Positions 45,805 to 55,013 of a stretch of DNA of 64,000 nucleotides are shown here, one piece after another. Every line of letters starts with the position of its first letter. The first letter of the stretch is position 1. The notes beneath the pieces are model-generated. The model did not search any database. It saw nothing but the letters and a program-made list of their open reading frames with translations, and had not been told where the DNA came from. The DNA is from Frigidibacter mobilis (GTDB taxonomy: Bacteria > Pseudomonadota > Alphaproteobacteria > Rhodobacterales > Rhodobacteraceae), in assembly GCF_001620265.1 (NCBI RefSeq), contig NZ_CP012661.1, forward strand, positions 4,601,001 through 4,665,000. The letters run 5' to 3'. The translations under genes and the position numbers were made by a program.

Positions 45805-46727
45805 CCATCGAGATCGTGGGACCAGAGGCAGAGGCGCATCTGGGCTGGATCGCCCTGACCGACGCGCTGGCTGCGGGCCACGCCCTGCCGCGGGCCGAGG
45901 TGGCCGATACCTTCCTCTACCGCGGCAAGGACACGCTCCTGACCCGCTCTGCCTGGATCGACGGGCTGGGGCTGGCGATCAAGGGCGCGACGGTGATGCC
46001 GGGCAATCCGGGGGCCGGCATCCCGATGATCAACGGCGCGGTGAACCTGTTCGACGATGCGCATGGCCGGCTGGAGGCGATCGTCGATTTCCATCTGGTG
46101 ACCAAGTGGAAGACGGCGGGCGACTCGCTGCTGGCAGCCCGCCGCCTCGCCCGCCCGCAGGCGCGACGCATCCTGATCGTCGGCGCCGGCAATGTCGCCC
46201 GGTCGATGATCGAGGCCTATGGTGCCGCCTTCCCGGGCGCGAGCTTCGAGGTCTGGAACCGCACCGTCACCGCCGCTGCCGCGCTGGTCGAGGCCCTTGC
46301 CGGCCGCGCGCCGGTCACCGCCGTCACCGATCTGCCCGAAGCCGTGGCCCGGGCCGAGATCATCGCCACCACCACCATGTCCTCGACCCCGGTGATCCGG
46401 GGCGAATGGCTCTCGGCCGGTACCCATCTCGACCTGATCGGCGCCTACCGCCCCGACATGCGCGAGGCCGATGATGCCGTGCTGCGCCGCGCCCGGATCT
46501 TCGTCGATGCCCGCTCCACCACGATGGGCCATATCGGCGAGCTGAAGCAGCCGCTGGCCGACGGCGTCATCACCCCCGAGGACGTGATCGCCGACTTCTA
46601 CGACCTGCCCGCCGGAACCTATGCCCGCGGGTCGGACGACGAGATCACCCTGTCCAAGAATGGCGGCGGCGCCCATCTGGACCTGATGACGGCGAAATAC
46701 ATCCTCGCGGCCTGGCAGGGGCGGTGA
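45801..46727 (+). CDS. Ornithine cyclodeaminase family protein
   Basis: A 308-residue enzyme of the OCD/mu-crystallin family. It has the Rossmann motif ILIVGAGNVARSMIEAYGA and KGATVMPGNPGAGIPMINGA; TTTMSSTPVIRGEWL follows. Members range from ornithine cyclodeaminase to amino-acid or ketimine dehydrogenases, so the exact substrate is unclear. It starts within the HAD stop (ATGA). Confidence 0.92.
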   Translation: MTIEIVGPEAEAHLGWIALTDALAAGHALPRAEVADTFLYRGKDTLLTRSAWIDGLGLAIKGATVMPGNPGAGIPMINGAVNLFDDAHGRLEAIVDFHLVTKWKTAGDSLLAARRLARPQARRILIVGAGNVARSMIEAYGAAFPGASFEVWNRTVTAAAALVEALAGRAPVTAVTDLPEAVARAEIIATTTMSSTPVIRGEWLSAGTHLDLIGAYRPDMREADDAVLRRARIFVDARSTTMGHIGELKQPLADGVITPEDVIADFYDLPAGTYARGSDDEITLSKNGGGAHLDLMTAKYILAAWQGR

Positions 46728-46733
46728 GGGCTG

Positions 46734-46765
46734 CCCCTTTGCCTTGTTCCAAATATCCTCGGGGG
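46734..46765 (-). repeat. Dispersed 32-bp repeat with GAGGATATTTGGAACAAG core, copy 2
   Basis: This is the reverse complement of 28390-28421 with all 32 bases identical. It begins 6 bases after the ornithine-cyclodeaminase-like gene and is followed by two hairpins, so in both locations the repeat sits at a transcript end. Confidence 0.7.
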
Positions 46766-46769
46766 TGAA

Positions 46770-46807
46770 TTGGCGCGGCACGCGCCAAGAGGGGGCAGAC
46801 AGCCCCC
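46770..46807. terminator. Two hairpins between convergent genes
   Basis: TTGGCGCG/CGCGCCAA around GCA (46770-46788) and GGGGGC/GCCCCC around AGACA (46791-46807) lie between the ends of the ornithine-cyclodeaminase-like gene and the MFS gene. They probably form a bidirectional terminator. Confidence 0.6.
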
Positions 46808-46809
46808 CC

Positions 46810-48048
46810 TCACGCCGGCAGCGCCTCCAGCGGCCGCTCGCGCACCGGCAGGTGCACGATGGCCGAGAAGGCGCCGACGCCGACGCCGATCCACCACACC
46901 GCGTTGTAGTTGCCATAGGCATCATAGAGCCGCCCGCCCAGCCAGACGCCCATGAAGCTGCCGATCTGGTGGCTGAGGAACACGAAGCCATAGAGCGTGC
47001 CCATGTAGCGCAGACCGTAGATATGCGCGACGAGGCCCGAGGTCAGCGGCACCGTCGCCAGCCAGAGCGAGCCCATCACCACCGAGAACAGCAGCACCGA
47101 GGTCGGCGTGATCGGCATCAGGATGAACGCCGCCGAAGCGAGGGTGCGCCCCAGATAGATCCAGGCCAGCAGGTATTTCTTGGTATGCCGCCGCCCCAGC
47201 CAGCCCGCGGTGACGGTGCCGACGATATTGGCGAGCCCGATGACCGCAATGGCGATCGCCCCAAGTGCCGAGGTGGTGGAAACCCCCAGCGAGGCCAGCG
47301 TGCCCGAGGGGTCGATGGCGCCGCACATCTCGGTCACGAAGGCGGGGAAATGGGCGGTGATGAAGCCAAGCTGATAGCCGCAGGAAAAGAACCCCACGAA
47401 GATCAGGATGTAGGAAGGGTCGCGGAATGCCCGGCCAAGCACGGAGCCGAGGCTCTCCTCCAGCTCTGCCCGGCTGGCGGGGGCGGGGGAGCGCATGAAG
47501 GGCAGCGCGAAGATCACCAGCAGGATCACCCCGGCGAAGATCACGAACACCGTCTGCCACGGGTAGATCGACAGCAGCGCCTCGGCCACCGGGGCGCCGA
47601 AGACCTGGCCCGCCGATCCTGCCGCCGTGGCGATGCCAAGCGCCAGCGAGCGGTTTTCGGCACTCGCGGCGCGGCCGACCACGGCGAGGATCACGCCAAA
47701 GCCGGTGCCGGCGATGCCGAAGCCCACCAGGATCTCCAGCAACTGATGCTGCATCGGTGTCACCGCCAGAGAGGACAGCACCAGCCCGGCGGCGTAGAGA
47801 ATCGCCCCCAGGATGATCGCGCGGCGGTCGCCGAACTTTTCCGCCAGCGCGCCGAAGATCGGCTGGCCGATGCCCCAGGCGAGGTTCTGGATGGCGATGG
47901 CCAGCGAGAAATCGGCGCGGGGCCAGCCGAATTCGTTGGCGATGGGCAGCTGGAACACGCCGAAGCTGGCGCGGATGGCGAAGCTGAGCATGATGACCAC
48001 GCAGGCGGAAATCAGCACGGAGGTGAATAGCGGGGCGCGCGCCTGCAT
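46810..48048 (-). CDS. MFS transporter
   Basis: A 412-residue major facilitator with 12 predicted helices; FGALAEKFGDRRAIILGAILY holds the loop 2-3 motif. The fold and FRDPSYILIFVGFFSCGYQLG resemble the oxalate/formate or monocarboxylate transporter branch, but the substrate is uncertain. A GGAGTC ribosome-binding site precedes the ATG. It converges with the ornithine-cyclodeaminase-like gene and is divergent from zapE. Confidence 0.9.
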   Translation of the reverse strand: MQARAPLFTSVLISACVVIMLSFAIRASFGVFQLPIANEFGWPRADFSLAIAIQNLAWGIGQPIFGALAEKFGDRRAIILGAILYAAGLVLSSLAVTPMQHQLLEILVGFGIAGTGFGVILAVVGRAASAENRSLALGIATAAGSAGQVFGAPVAEALLSIYPWQTVFVIFAGVILLVIFALPFMRSPAPASRAELEESLGSVLGRAFRDPSYILIFVGFFSCGYQLGFITAHFPAFVTEMCGAIDPSGTLASLGVSTTSALGAIAIAVIGLANIVGTVTAGWLGRRHTKKYLLAWIYLGRTLASAAFILMPITPTSVLLFSVVMGSLWLATVPLTSGLVAHIYGLRYMGTLYGFVFLSHQIGSFMGVWLGGRLYDAYGNYNAVWWIGVGVGAFSAIVHLPVRERPLEALPA

Positions 48049-48189
48049 GGGGTGACTCCTTGTCGCAGGGCCTCAAGGTGCCGGAAACGGGGGCGGCGTC
48101 AAATTCCGTTTTGTGACGGGCACAATTCCCGTTCATGCTGGGGCCGCAGCGGCTTCCATTGCCCCGGCCTGCAGGCTATTTCGGTCGCC

Positions 48190-49272
48190 ATGACCGAGAC
48201 GCTGACCCAGATCTACGACCGGCTGTGCCGTGAGGGCACCTTGCGCGCCGATCCGGCGCAGCGCGCGGCGCTGCCCTTGCTGCAGGCGGTGCGCGAGGCG
48301 CTGGAGGCAGAGCCGCCGAAACGCGGGCTGTTCGGCTTTCTGGCCAAGCCGCCGCCACCGCCCAAGGGCCTCTATCTGTGGGGCGGGGTCGGGCGCGGCA
48401 AGTCGATGCTGATGGACCTGTTCATGGAGCATGTGGCGATCGCCGCCAAGCGCCGGGTGCATTTCCACGCCTTCATGCAGGAGATCCAGGGTCGCCTGCA
48501 CGAGGTGCGCAAGACCGGCGTGCAGGACGCGATCCGCCCGGTGGCGGTGGCGGTGGCCGAACAGGCAAAACTCCTGTGCTTCGACGAGATGCAGATCACC
48601 GACATTGCCGATGCGATGATCGTGGGGCGGCTGTTCCAGTACCTGTTCGAGATGGGGGTGGTCGTCGTCACCACCTCGAACCGGGTCCCGCAGGACCTGT
48701 ACAAGGACGGGCTGAACCGGCCGCTGTTCCTGCCCTTCATCGCGCTGATCGAGGACAACATGACGGTGCATGAGCTGAAAAGCGAAACCGACTACCGCCA
48801 GCACCGGCTGGCCGGGTCGCCGGTCTATTTCTGCCCCGCCGACGCCAGGGCCGCCCGTGCCATCGAGGCGATCTGGCAGGAGTTGACGGGCGGCGGCGGG
48901 GCGGGGCCGCTGGTGCTGAAGGTCAAGGGCCGCGACGTGGTGCTGCCCGATGCGCGGTCGGGTGTGGCGCGGGCCAGCTTCTGGGACCTCTGCGCCAAGC
49001 CGCTTGGCCCGGCCGATTACCTTGCCATCGCCGGCGCGGTGCGGGTGCTGATCGTCGAGGATGTGCCGCTGCTGTCCTCCTCGAACTTCAACGAGGCCAA
49101 GCGGTTCGTGACCCTGATCGACGCGCTCTATGAGGCGAAGGTGCGGCTGATCCTGTCGGCCGCCGCCAGCCCCGAGAACCTCTATATCGAGGGCGAGGGC
49201 AGCTTTGAATTCGAGCGCTCCGCCAGCCGCCTGCGCGAGATGCAGGGCGAGGGCTGGGGCGCCGAGGCCTAA
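48190..49272 (+). CDS. zapE: Cell division protein ZapE (AFG1-like ATPase)
   Basis: A 360-residue P-loop ATPase. Walker A is WGGVGRGKS, Walker B is LLCFDEMQITDIADAMI, and TTSNRVPQDLYKDGLNR is the family sensor motif. ZapE associates with the Z-ring and is important under low oxygen or heat in E. coli; AFG1 in mitochondria helps respiratory-chain turnover. The start at 48190 (MTETLTQIY) is chosen over an upstream in-frame ATG lying in the divergent promoter region. Confidence 0.94.
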   Translation: MTETLTQIYDRLCREGTLRADPAQRAALPLLQAVREALEAEPPKRGLFGFLAKPPPPPKGLYLWGGVGRGKSMLMDLFMEHVAIAAKRRVHFHAFMQEIQGRLHEVRKTGVQDAIRPVAVAVAEQAKLLCFDEMQITDIADAMIVGRLFQYLFEMGVVVVTTSNRVPQDLYKDGLNRPLFLPFIALIEDNMTVHELKSETDYRQHRLAGSPVYFCPADARAARAIEAIWQELTGGGGAGPLVLKVKGRDVVLPDARSGVARASFWDLCAKPLGPADYLAIAGAVRVLIVEDVPLLSSSNFNEAKRFVTLIDALYEAKVRLILSAAASPENLYIEGEGSFEFERSASRLREMQGEGWGAEA

Positions 49273-50265
49273 TCAGCTTGCCTGCCGCGCCTTGCGCCAG
49301 GCGTCGGGGGGCAGGCCCTCGGCCTCGCGGAACACCCGGATCAGGTGCGAGGCATCGCAGAACCCGGTCTGCAGCGCGATCTGGGTGATGGGCACGTCCC
49401 CCCGCTCCAGCAGGTGCCGCGCCTGCGACAGCCGCAGCCGCCGCGCCGCCTCGGTGGGTGTCAGGTCCAGTGCGGCGGCGAAATGGCGTTCCAGCTTGCG
49501 GCGGCTGACGCCCAATTGTTCGGCCAGACGCGCCACCGGCAGCGGCGTGTCCAGCGCCTGCTGGATCCGCAGTAGGGCGCGCTTGACCAGCGGGTCGCCC
49601 GTCGTCAGCTCCAGCGGCAGGCCGGGCTGCGGGCGGTCGGCGGCCATCGCCTCGTCAAAGATCATGATCGCCAGGCTTTTGCGCGCCGCCGCAGCGCCGA
49701 TATGCCGGTCTACCAGAAACGCCGCCAGATGCGCCGAACTGGCGCCGCCCGAACAGGTGATGCGGTCGCGGTCCACCACGAAGATGCGATCCGAGACCGG
49801 GGTCAGCCCCTCGAACTCGTTGCGGAAATCGTCGTGGTGGAACCAGTTCACGCAGCAGCGATAGCCCTGCATCAGCCCGGCGCGGTGCAAGATGAAGGCG
49901 CCGGTGCAGATGCCGATCAGCGGCACTTTGGCGGCGGCGGCCTGATGCAGGAAGCGTGTCACATCGGCATGCAGCGGCTGGTTTTCGTCGATCAGCCCGC
50001 CGATCACCGCGATATAGTCGAAACGGCGCGGGTCGCCGAGGCGTTCTTCGGGCTGCACGCTCAGTCCGCAACTGGATTCGATGGACTCCCCCGACTGCGA
50101 CAGCAGCCGCCAGCGGCAGAGGATCGGGCGGGAGCGGTCGCCCTCATCCGCGGCAAGGCGCAGCACATCGACGAAATTCGCCAGCGCACAGAGGGTGAAG
50201 CGGCGCGCCAGCACGATGCCGACACGCAGACGGGGCTCAGAGGCAGGGGGCGCGGGATGTTTCAT
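49273..50265 (-). CDS. GlxA-type AraC-family regulator (DJ-1/PfpI plus HTH), first of a divergent pair
   Basis: A 330-residue regulator with an N-terminal DJ-1/PfpI-like domain (LRVGIVLARRFTLCALANFV, with the nucleophile-elbow segment IGICTGAFILHRAGLM) and a C-terminal AraC helix-turn-helix pair (about 240-325: PVARLAEQLGVSRRKLERHF and PITQIALQTGFCDASHLIRVF). The start at 50265 is MKHPAPPA. It abuts the zapE stop with no spacing and is divergent from a homologous regulator. Related regulators control quaternary-amine catabolism, but the target here is unknown. Confidence 0.88.
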   Translation of the reverse strand: MKHPAPPASEPRLRVGIVLARRFTLCALANFVDVLRLAADEGDRSRPILCRWRLLSQSGESIESSCGLSVQPEERLGDPRRFDYIAVIGGLIDENQPLHADVTRFLHQAAAAKVPLIGICTGAFILHRAGLMQGYRCCVNWFHHDDFRNEFEGLTPVSDRIFVVDRDRITCSGGASSAHLAAFLVDRHIGAAAARKSLAIMIFDEAMAADRPQPGLPLELTTGDPLVKRALLRIQQALDTPLPVARLAEQLGVSRRKLERHFAAALDLTPTEAARRLRLSQARHLLERGDVPITQIALQTGFCDASHLIRVFREAEGLPPDAWRKARQAS

Positions 50266-50270
50266 GGGCG

Positions 50271-50299
50271 TGACGCAATCATGATGGTTCCATGACGCA
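50271..50299. promoter_or_regulatory. Direct repeat TGACGCA between two divergent GlxA-type genes
   Basis: The heptamer TGACGCA occurs at 50271 and again at 50293, 22 bases start to start (two helical turns). This spacing is typical of AraC-family half-sites, and the repeats lie just upstream of the minus-strand regulator. They are a candidate operator for one or both regulators. Confidence 0.5.
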
Positions 50300-50369
50300 T
50301 CCATACAGTGCGGCGCGGCAAAATTCGACAATCATTCCGGCTTCGCCCCCTCTTGCCCGGAGTGCCGCC

Positions 50370-51380
50370 ATGACCAGCCACAGCCAGATCCGCGCCGCCA
50401 GCAAGATCACCGCGCCGAACCCCGGGGGCGAGGTGCGCTTTGCCTTCCTGCTGCTGGACGGGTTCACCCATCTGGCCTTCGCCTCGGCGCTGGAGCCGCT
50501 GCGCGTGGCAAACGAGGCGCTCGGCCGCCCGGCCTATGGCTGGCGGCTGCTGTCCGAGACGGGCGGGCCCGTCACCTGCTCCAACGGGATGACGGTGCTG
50601 GCCGACGGGCCGATGCAGCCGATGGGCCGCGGCGAGACGCTGATCGTGGTTGGCGGGCGCGGGTCGCGGCGGCAGGCCAGCGACCGGCTGCTGGGGCAAT
50701 TGCGGCGCGAGGCGGTGCGGGGCACACGGATCGGCGCGCTGTGCATGGGCAGCTATATCCTCGCCCGGGCCGGTCTGCTGGAGGGCGAGGACTGCGCGGT
50801 GCATTGGGAGCTTGCCGATGCCTTCGCCGAGGAGTTTCCCCGCATCACCGTGACCCGCGCTGCCTTCACCCTTGGCCGGCGGCCCACGGCGCCGGGCGGG
50901 GCGGTGGCGGCCGACATGATGCTGCACCTGATCGCTGCCGATCATGGTGCCGACCTGCCGGCGCGGCTGGCGGACCTGATGGTCTGCAACGGCGTGCGCA
51001 GCCCGCAATCGGATCAGACCGTCTCGCTGCAATCGCGCTACGGGATGCGCAATCCGCGGCTGGTGAAGGTGCTGCGCTTCATGGAGCAGACGCTGGAGCA
51101 GCCGCTGACCGCCGCCGAGATCGCCGAGGCGGCAGGCATGTCGATCCGCCAGACCGAACGGCTGTTCACCCGCTATGTGAAGATGACGCCGATGGCTTTT
51201 TACGCCCGGCTGCGGCTGGACAAGGCGCATAGCCTGCTGATGCAGACCGAACTGTCGATCACCGAGGTGGCGGTGGCCTGCGGGTTCCAGTCATCGTCGC
51301 ATTTCGCCAAGCGCTATCGGGCGGCCTTTGGCGTGAACCCGCGGCATATGCGGGTGGTGGGCGCCCCCGCCGCCGCGTGA
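50370..51380 (+). CDS. GlxA-type AraC-family regulator, second of a divergent pair
   Basis: A 336-residue regulator with the same layout as its divergent neighbour: DJ-1/PfpI-like domain (VRFAFLLLDGFTHLAFASAL; GALCMGSYILARAGLL) and AraC DNA-binding domain (LTAAEIAEAAGMSIRQTERLF and ITEVAVACGFQSSSHFAKRY). The start at 50370 follows CCCGGAGTG. The architecture is like GbdR/CdhR, which sense glycine betaine or carnitine breakdown products; that function here is only inferred. Confidence 0.88.
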   Translation: MTSHSQIRAASKITAPNPGGEVRFAFLLLDGFTHLAFASALEPLRVANEALGRPAYGWRLLSETGGPVTCSNGMTVLADGPMQPMGRGETLIVVGGRGSRRQASDRLLGQLRREAVRGTRIGALCMGSYILARAGLLEGEDCAVHWELADAFAEEFPRITVTRAAFTLGRRPTAPGGAVAADMMLHLIAADHGADLPARLADLMVCNGVRSPQSDQTVSLQSRYGMRNPRLVKVLRFMEQTLEQPLTAAEIAEAAGMSIRQTERLFTRYVKMTPMAFYARLRLDKAHSLLMQTELSITEVAVACGFQSSSHFAKRYRAAFGVNPRHMRVVGAPAAA

Positions 51381-51396
51381 CGGCAGGGGCAGGCAT

Positions 51397-52425
51397 TCAG
51401 GCCAGCATGTCACGGACCATCGGGATGACCTTGGTTCCGTAAAGCTCGATCCCGTCGAGCAGCACGCCCGGCTGCTGCGGGCCGGCCGAGTACTTCAGGT
51501 CGAAGCGCTGCACTCCCAGCTTGCGCACCGTGGCGGCGATCTTCTTCGCCACCGTCTCGGGGCTGCCGACATAGAGCGAGCCATGCTCGATCTCGCGCTC
51601 GAAATCCTGAATCCGCAGCGGTGCCCATCCCCGCGAGCCGCCGATCAGGTCGTGCATCGTCTTGTAGCCGGGCCAGAACCGCGCGCGCGCTTCTGCATCG
51701 GTGGGGCCGACATGGCCGGGGGAATGCACGCCGATGGGCAGGGCGGGCGTGCCGACCTGCTCCCACGCCTGATTGTAGAGGTCGACATAGGGTTTGAACC
51801 GGCCCGGATCGCCGCCGATGATCGCCAGCATCATCGGCAGGCCGTGGCTGACCGCGCGCAGCACCGATTCCGGGCTGCCGCCGACGCCGATCCAGGCCTT
51901 CAACGGGCGTTCAGGGCGCGGATAGACAACCTGCCCCTTCAACTCGGCGCGGGTGCGACCATACCAGCTGACCTTCTCATCCCGCAGCAGCCGGGTCAGC
52001 AGGTCCAGCTTTTCCTCGAACAGCACCTCGTAGTCGCGCATCGCAAAGCCGAACAGCGGGAAGCTTTCGGTGAAGGACCCGCGGCCCAGGATCAGCTCTG
52101 CCCGCCCGTCCGACAGCGCGTCGAGCGTGGCAAAGCGCTGGAACAGCCGCACCGGATCATCCGAGGACAGCACGGTGACGGCGGTGCCGATGCGCAGCCG
52201 CTGGGTCTTGGCGGCAATCGCGGCCATCACGATTTCCGGGGCCGAGATGGCGAAATCGGCGCGGTGATGCTCGCCGATGCCGATGAAATCGACGCCGGTC
52301 TGGTCGGCCATCACCGCCTCGGCAACGACATTGCGCAGGGTTTCGGCATGGCTTTGCGGGGTGCCATCGGCATTGCCGGTGACATCGCCAAAGGTATCGA
52401 GGCCGAGTTCGATCTGGGTGGTCAT
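51397..52425 (-). CDS. LLM-class flavin-dependent oxidoreductase
   Basis: A 342-residue luciferase-like TIM-barrel monooxygenase that needs reduced FMN or F420-type cofactor. It has FIGIGEHHRADFAISAPEIV, GRGSFTESFPLFGF, and KAWIGVGGSPESVLRA, typical of the bacterial luciferase-like (LLM) family. The substrate is unknown. It is on the same strand as, and downstream of, folC, but a hairpin lies between. Confidence 0.9.
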   Translation of the reverse strand: MTTQIELGLDTFGDVTGNADGTPQSHAETLRNVVAEAVMADQTGVDFIGIGEHHRADFAISAPEIVMAAIAAKTQRLRIGTAVTVLSSDDPVRLFQRFATLDALSDGRAELILGRGSFTESFPLFGFAMRDYEVLFEEKLDLLTRLLRDEKVSWYGRTRAELKGQVVYPRPERPLKAWIGVGGSPESVLRAVSHGLPMMLAIIGGDPGRFKPYVDLYNQAWEQVGTPALPIGVHSPGHVGPTDAEARARFWPGYKTMHDLIGGSRGWAPLRIQDFEREIEHGSLYVGSPETVAKKIAATVRKLGVQRFDLKYSAGPQQPGVLLDGIELYGTKVIPMVRDMLA

Positions 52426-52461
52426 GGGAGTGCCTCCTGTTCAGCGTTGCCGCGAAGGTAA

Positions 52462-52500
52462 GCGCGCAGGCCCCCGCCCACAACGCCGCGGCCTGTGCGC
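52462..52500 (-). terminator. Hairpin between folC and the luciferase-like gene
   Basis: GCGCGCAGGCC pairs with GGCCTGTGCGC with one mismatch (wobble in RNA) and a 17-base loop. It lies 29 bases beyond the folC stop on the minus strand. Confidence 0.4.
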
Positions 52501-52528
52501 GGGCGCGCGGGCCCGGTGCGAGGCTGCG

Positions 52529-53814
52529 TCAGCCGTTCTCGCGCAGGATGCTGCCGGCAAGGTAGAGCGAGCCGCAGATCAGGATCCGCGCGCCGGGATC
52601 CGCCGCAACAATCCGCTGCACCGCTGCCATCACCGAGGGCGCGGTGGTCGCCGCCAGTCCGGCGGCATGGGCTGCGGCCTCTGTCTGCTCCGCGCTCAGC
52701 GTGTTCGCCTCGCCGGGGATCGACACGGCCGTCAGGCTGGCGGCATGGGCGGCCAGCGGGCGCAGATAGCCGCCGATATCCTTGGTGTTCAGCATCCCCA
52801 CCACCAGATGCGTCGCCCGGCGCGGCATCTGCGCCAGCGTCACCGCCAGCGCTTCGCCTGCCGCGGGGTTGTGGCCGCCATCCAGCCACAGTTCCGCCTC
52901 CGGCGCGGCCAGCGGCAGCGGGCCACGGCGCAGGCGTTGCATCCGGGCCGGCCAGTCGGCACGGGTCACGGCGGCTTCGCAGGCGGCCTCGTCCGCGCCG
53001 AGATGGCGCAGCGCGGCCAGCGCGGCTCCGGCATTGTGGATCTGGTGGGGCCGGGCAGGTTCGGTAGCGGCAGGTCCAGCAGGCCGGTTTCATCCTGATA
53101 GACCAGCCGCCCGCCCTCGGCCTGCACATGCCAATGCTGCCCGTGCACCAGCAGCGGCGCGCCCAGCCGGGCCGCCCGCCGCTCGATCACCTCCAGCGCC
53201 GCCTCCTGCTGCGGGCCGACGACGCAGGGCACGCCGCGCTTCAGGATCCCGGCCTTCTCGCCCGCGATCTCGGCCAGCGTCTCGCCCAGATATTGCTGAT
53301 GGTCGATCGACACCGGGGTGATGATGGTCAGCCGCGGCGCCTCCACGACATTCGTCGCATCCAGCCGCCCGCCAAGCCCGACCTCCAGCAGCGTCCAGTC
53401 GGCATGGGTGCGGGCGAAGCCCAGCAGGGCGGCGCAGGTGGTGATCTCGAAGAAGGTGATGTTCTGGCCGTCATTGGCGCGCCAGCACTCGTCCAGCAGC
53501 GCGGTCAGGTCTGCCTCGGGGATGATCTGGCCGGCAAGGCGGATGCGTTCGTGGAACCAGGCCAGATGTGGCGAGGTATAGGCATGGACCGCCTCGCCCC
53601 GCGATTCGAGCCCGGCGCGGATCATCGCCTGGGTCGAGCCCTTGCCATTGGTGCCGGCGACATGGATCACCGGCGGCAGGCGCTGCTCGGGGTGGCCGAG
53701 GGCTGCCAGCAGGCGCCAGACCCGATCCAGCGTCAGGTCGATGATCTTGGGATGCAGCGCCATCATCCGTGCAAGGATGGCGTCGGATCCGGCGGCGCTG
53801 GCGGGCGGGGTCAC
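52529..53814 (-). pseudogene. folC: Dihydrofolate synthase/folylpolyglutamate synthase, frameshifted
   Basis: Two minus-strand frames together give one FolC. The N-terminal piece starts at a GTG (53814) that overlaps the accD stop and has the P-loop VIHVAGTNGKGSTQAM, TSPHLAWFHERIR and EVGLGGRLDATN. The C-terminal piece has LWLDGGHNPAAGE and MLNTKDIGGYL. The frame breaks at the GGGG run 53047-53050 (CCCC on the coding strand); adding one C yields GPHQIHNAGAALAAL and a 428-residue protein of normal length. FolC adds glutamate to folates and is normally essential, so a sequencing error is the likely cause. Confidence 0.88.
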
Positions 53815-54764
53815 GGCTTGGCGGCGGGCTTTTCCGCCGCGGCAGGGGCCGCCGCGACCGGGGCCCCTGCCTTCAGCTCGGCCCTGGGCGCGGGCAGGTC
53901 GCCCTTTATCGCGGGCGGCTGCCCGCTCAGCATCCGCAGCACCGTCACCAGCTCTTCACGCAGCTTCTTGCGGTGGGTCACCCGGTCCAGCATTCCGTGA
54001 TCCAGCAGGTATTCTGCGCGCTGGAAGCCTTCGGGCAGCTTCTCGCGGATCGTCTGTTCGATCACCCGCGGCCCGGCAAAGCAGATCAGGGCGTTTGGCT
54101 CGGCAATATGCACATCGCCCAGCATCGCATAGCTGGCGGTCACGCCGCCGGTGGTTGGATGGGTCAGCACCACGATATAGGGCAGTCCCGCCTCCTTGAG
54201 CATCTGCACGGCTACGGTGGTGCGCGGCATCTGCATCAGGCTGAGGATGCCCTCCTGCATTCGCGCACCGCCCGCGGCCGAGAACAGCACCAGCGGCCGC
54301 TTCATCGCCACGGCGCGCTGCGCGGCGGCGATGATCGCGTTGCCGACATACATGCCCATCGAGCCGGCCATGAAGCTGAAGTCCTGCGCGGCGACCACCA
54401 CCGGTGTGCGGGCAATCTCGCCCTCGGCCACCAGCATCGCCTCTTTCTCGCCCGTGGCCTTCTGCGCGCCGCGCATCCGGTCGGGGTATTTTTTCTGATC
54501 GCGGAACTGCAGCGGGTCCATCACTGGCTCTGGCACCTTCACCTCGGTGAAGATCCCACCATCGAACAGCGCATGGAAGCGCGCGCGGGGCGTGATGCCC
54601 ATGTGATGGTCGCAATTGGTGCAGACGTTCAGGTTGTCGGAAAGCTCGCGGTGGAACAGCATGGTCCCGCATTCGGGGCATTTTGTCCACAAGTTCTCGG
54701 GTACCTCGCGGCGCGAGAACAGCGAGTTGATCTTGGGTCGGACATAGTTCGAGATCCAGTTCAC
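53811..54764 (-). CDS. accD: Acetyl-CoA carboxylase carboxyltransferase subunit beta
   Basis: A 317-residue AccD. The N-terminal zinc ribbon has CPECG and CTNCD; the carboxyltransferase fold has GARMQEGILSLMQM and HPTTGGVTASYAMLGD. It starts with GTG at 54764 after GGGAGCGA, giving MNWISNYVRPKINSLF. The Ala/Pro-rich C-terminal tail is variable. It makes malonyl-CoA with AccA, AccB and AccC. Overlap with folC (GTGA) is the common alphaproteobacterial arrangement. Confidence 0.96.
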   Translation of the reverse strand: MNWISNYVRPKINSLFSRREVPENLWTKCPECGTMLFHRELSDNLNVCTNCDHHMGITPRARFHALFDGGIFTEVKVPEPVMDPLQFRDQKKYPDRMRGAQKATGEKEAMLVAEGEIARTPVVVAAQDFSFMAGSMGMYVGNAIIAAAQRAVAMKRPLVLFSAAGGARMQEGILSLMQMPRTTVAVQMLKEAGLPYIVVLTHPTTGGVTASYAMLGDVHIAEPNALICFAGPRVIEQTIREKLPEGFQRAEYLLDHGMLDRVTHRKKLREELVTVLRMLSGQPPAIKGDLPAPRAELKAGAPVAAAPAAAEKPAAKP

Positions 54765-55013
54765 AGCATCGCTCCCGGTCGGCCGCCTGTCTGTCTTGCT
54801 GCGCCCGAAATAAGCGGCAAGGGCAGGAAATGCAATCGCGGGCTGGCTTCGTGGCGGGTACAACGACGGGGCGCGGCCACTCTGCCTTGACCATTGCCGG
54901 TCCGCGCGACATTTGTGCAAAGCCTGCAGGCCTGCTGCGGCACAATCCTGCCTTGCCCCGGGCGGTTCAGGACACTATTCCCTTGCCGCAGCCAATTCCG
55001 GGAGGACAGCCCC

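Noticed and set aside
44727..46727. A new operon-encoded system from the overlapping YaiI-HAD-OCD genes
   Set aside because: The overlaps are real, but each protein belongs to a common family and such overlaps are frequent throughout this window.
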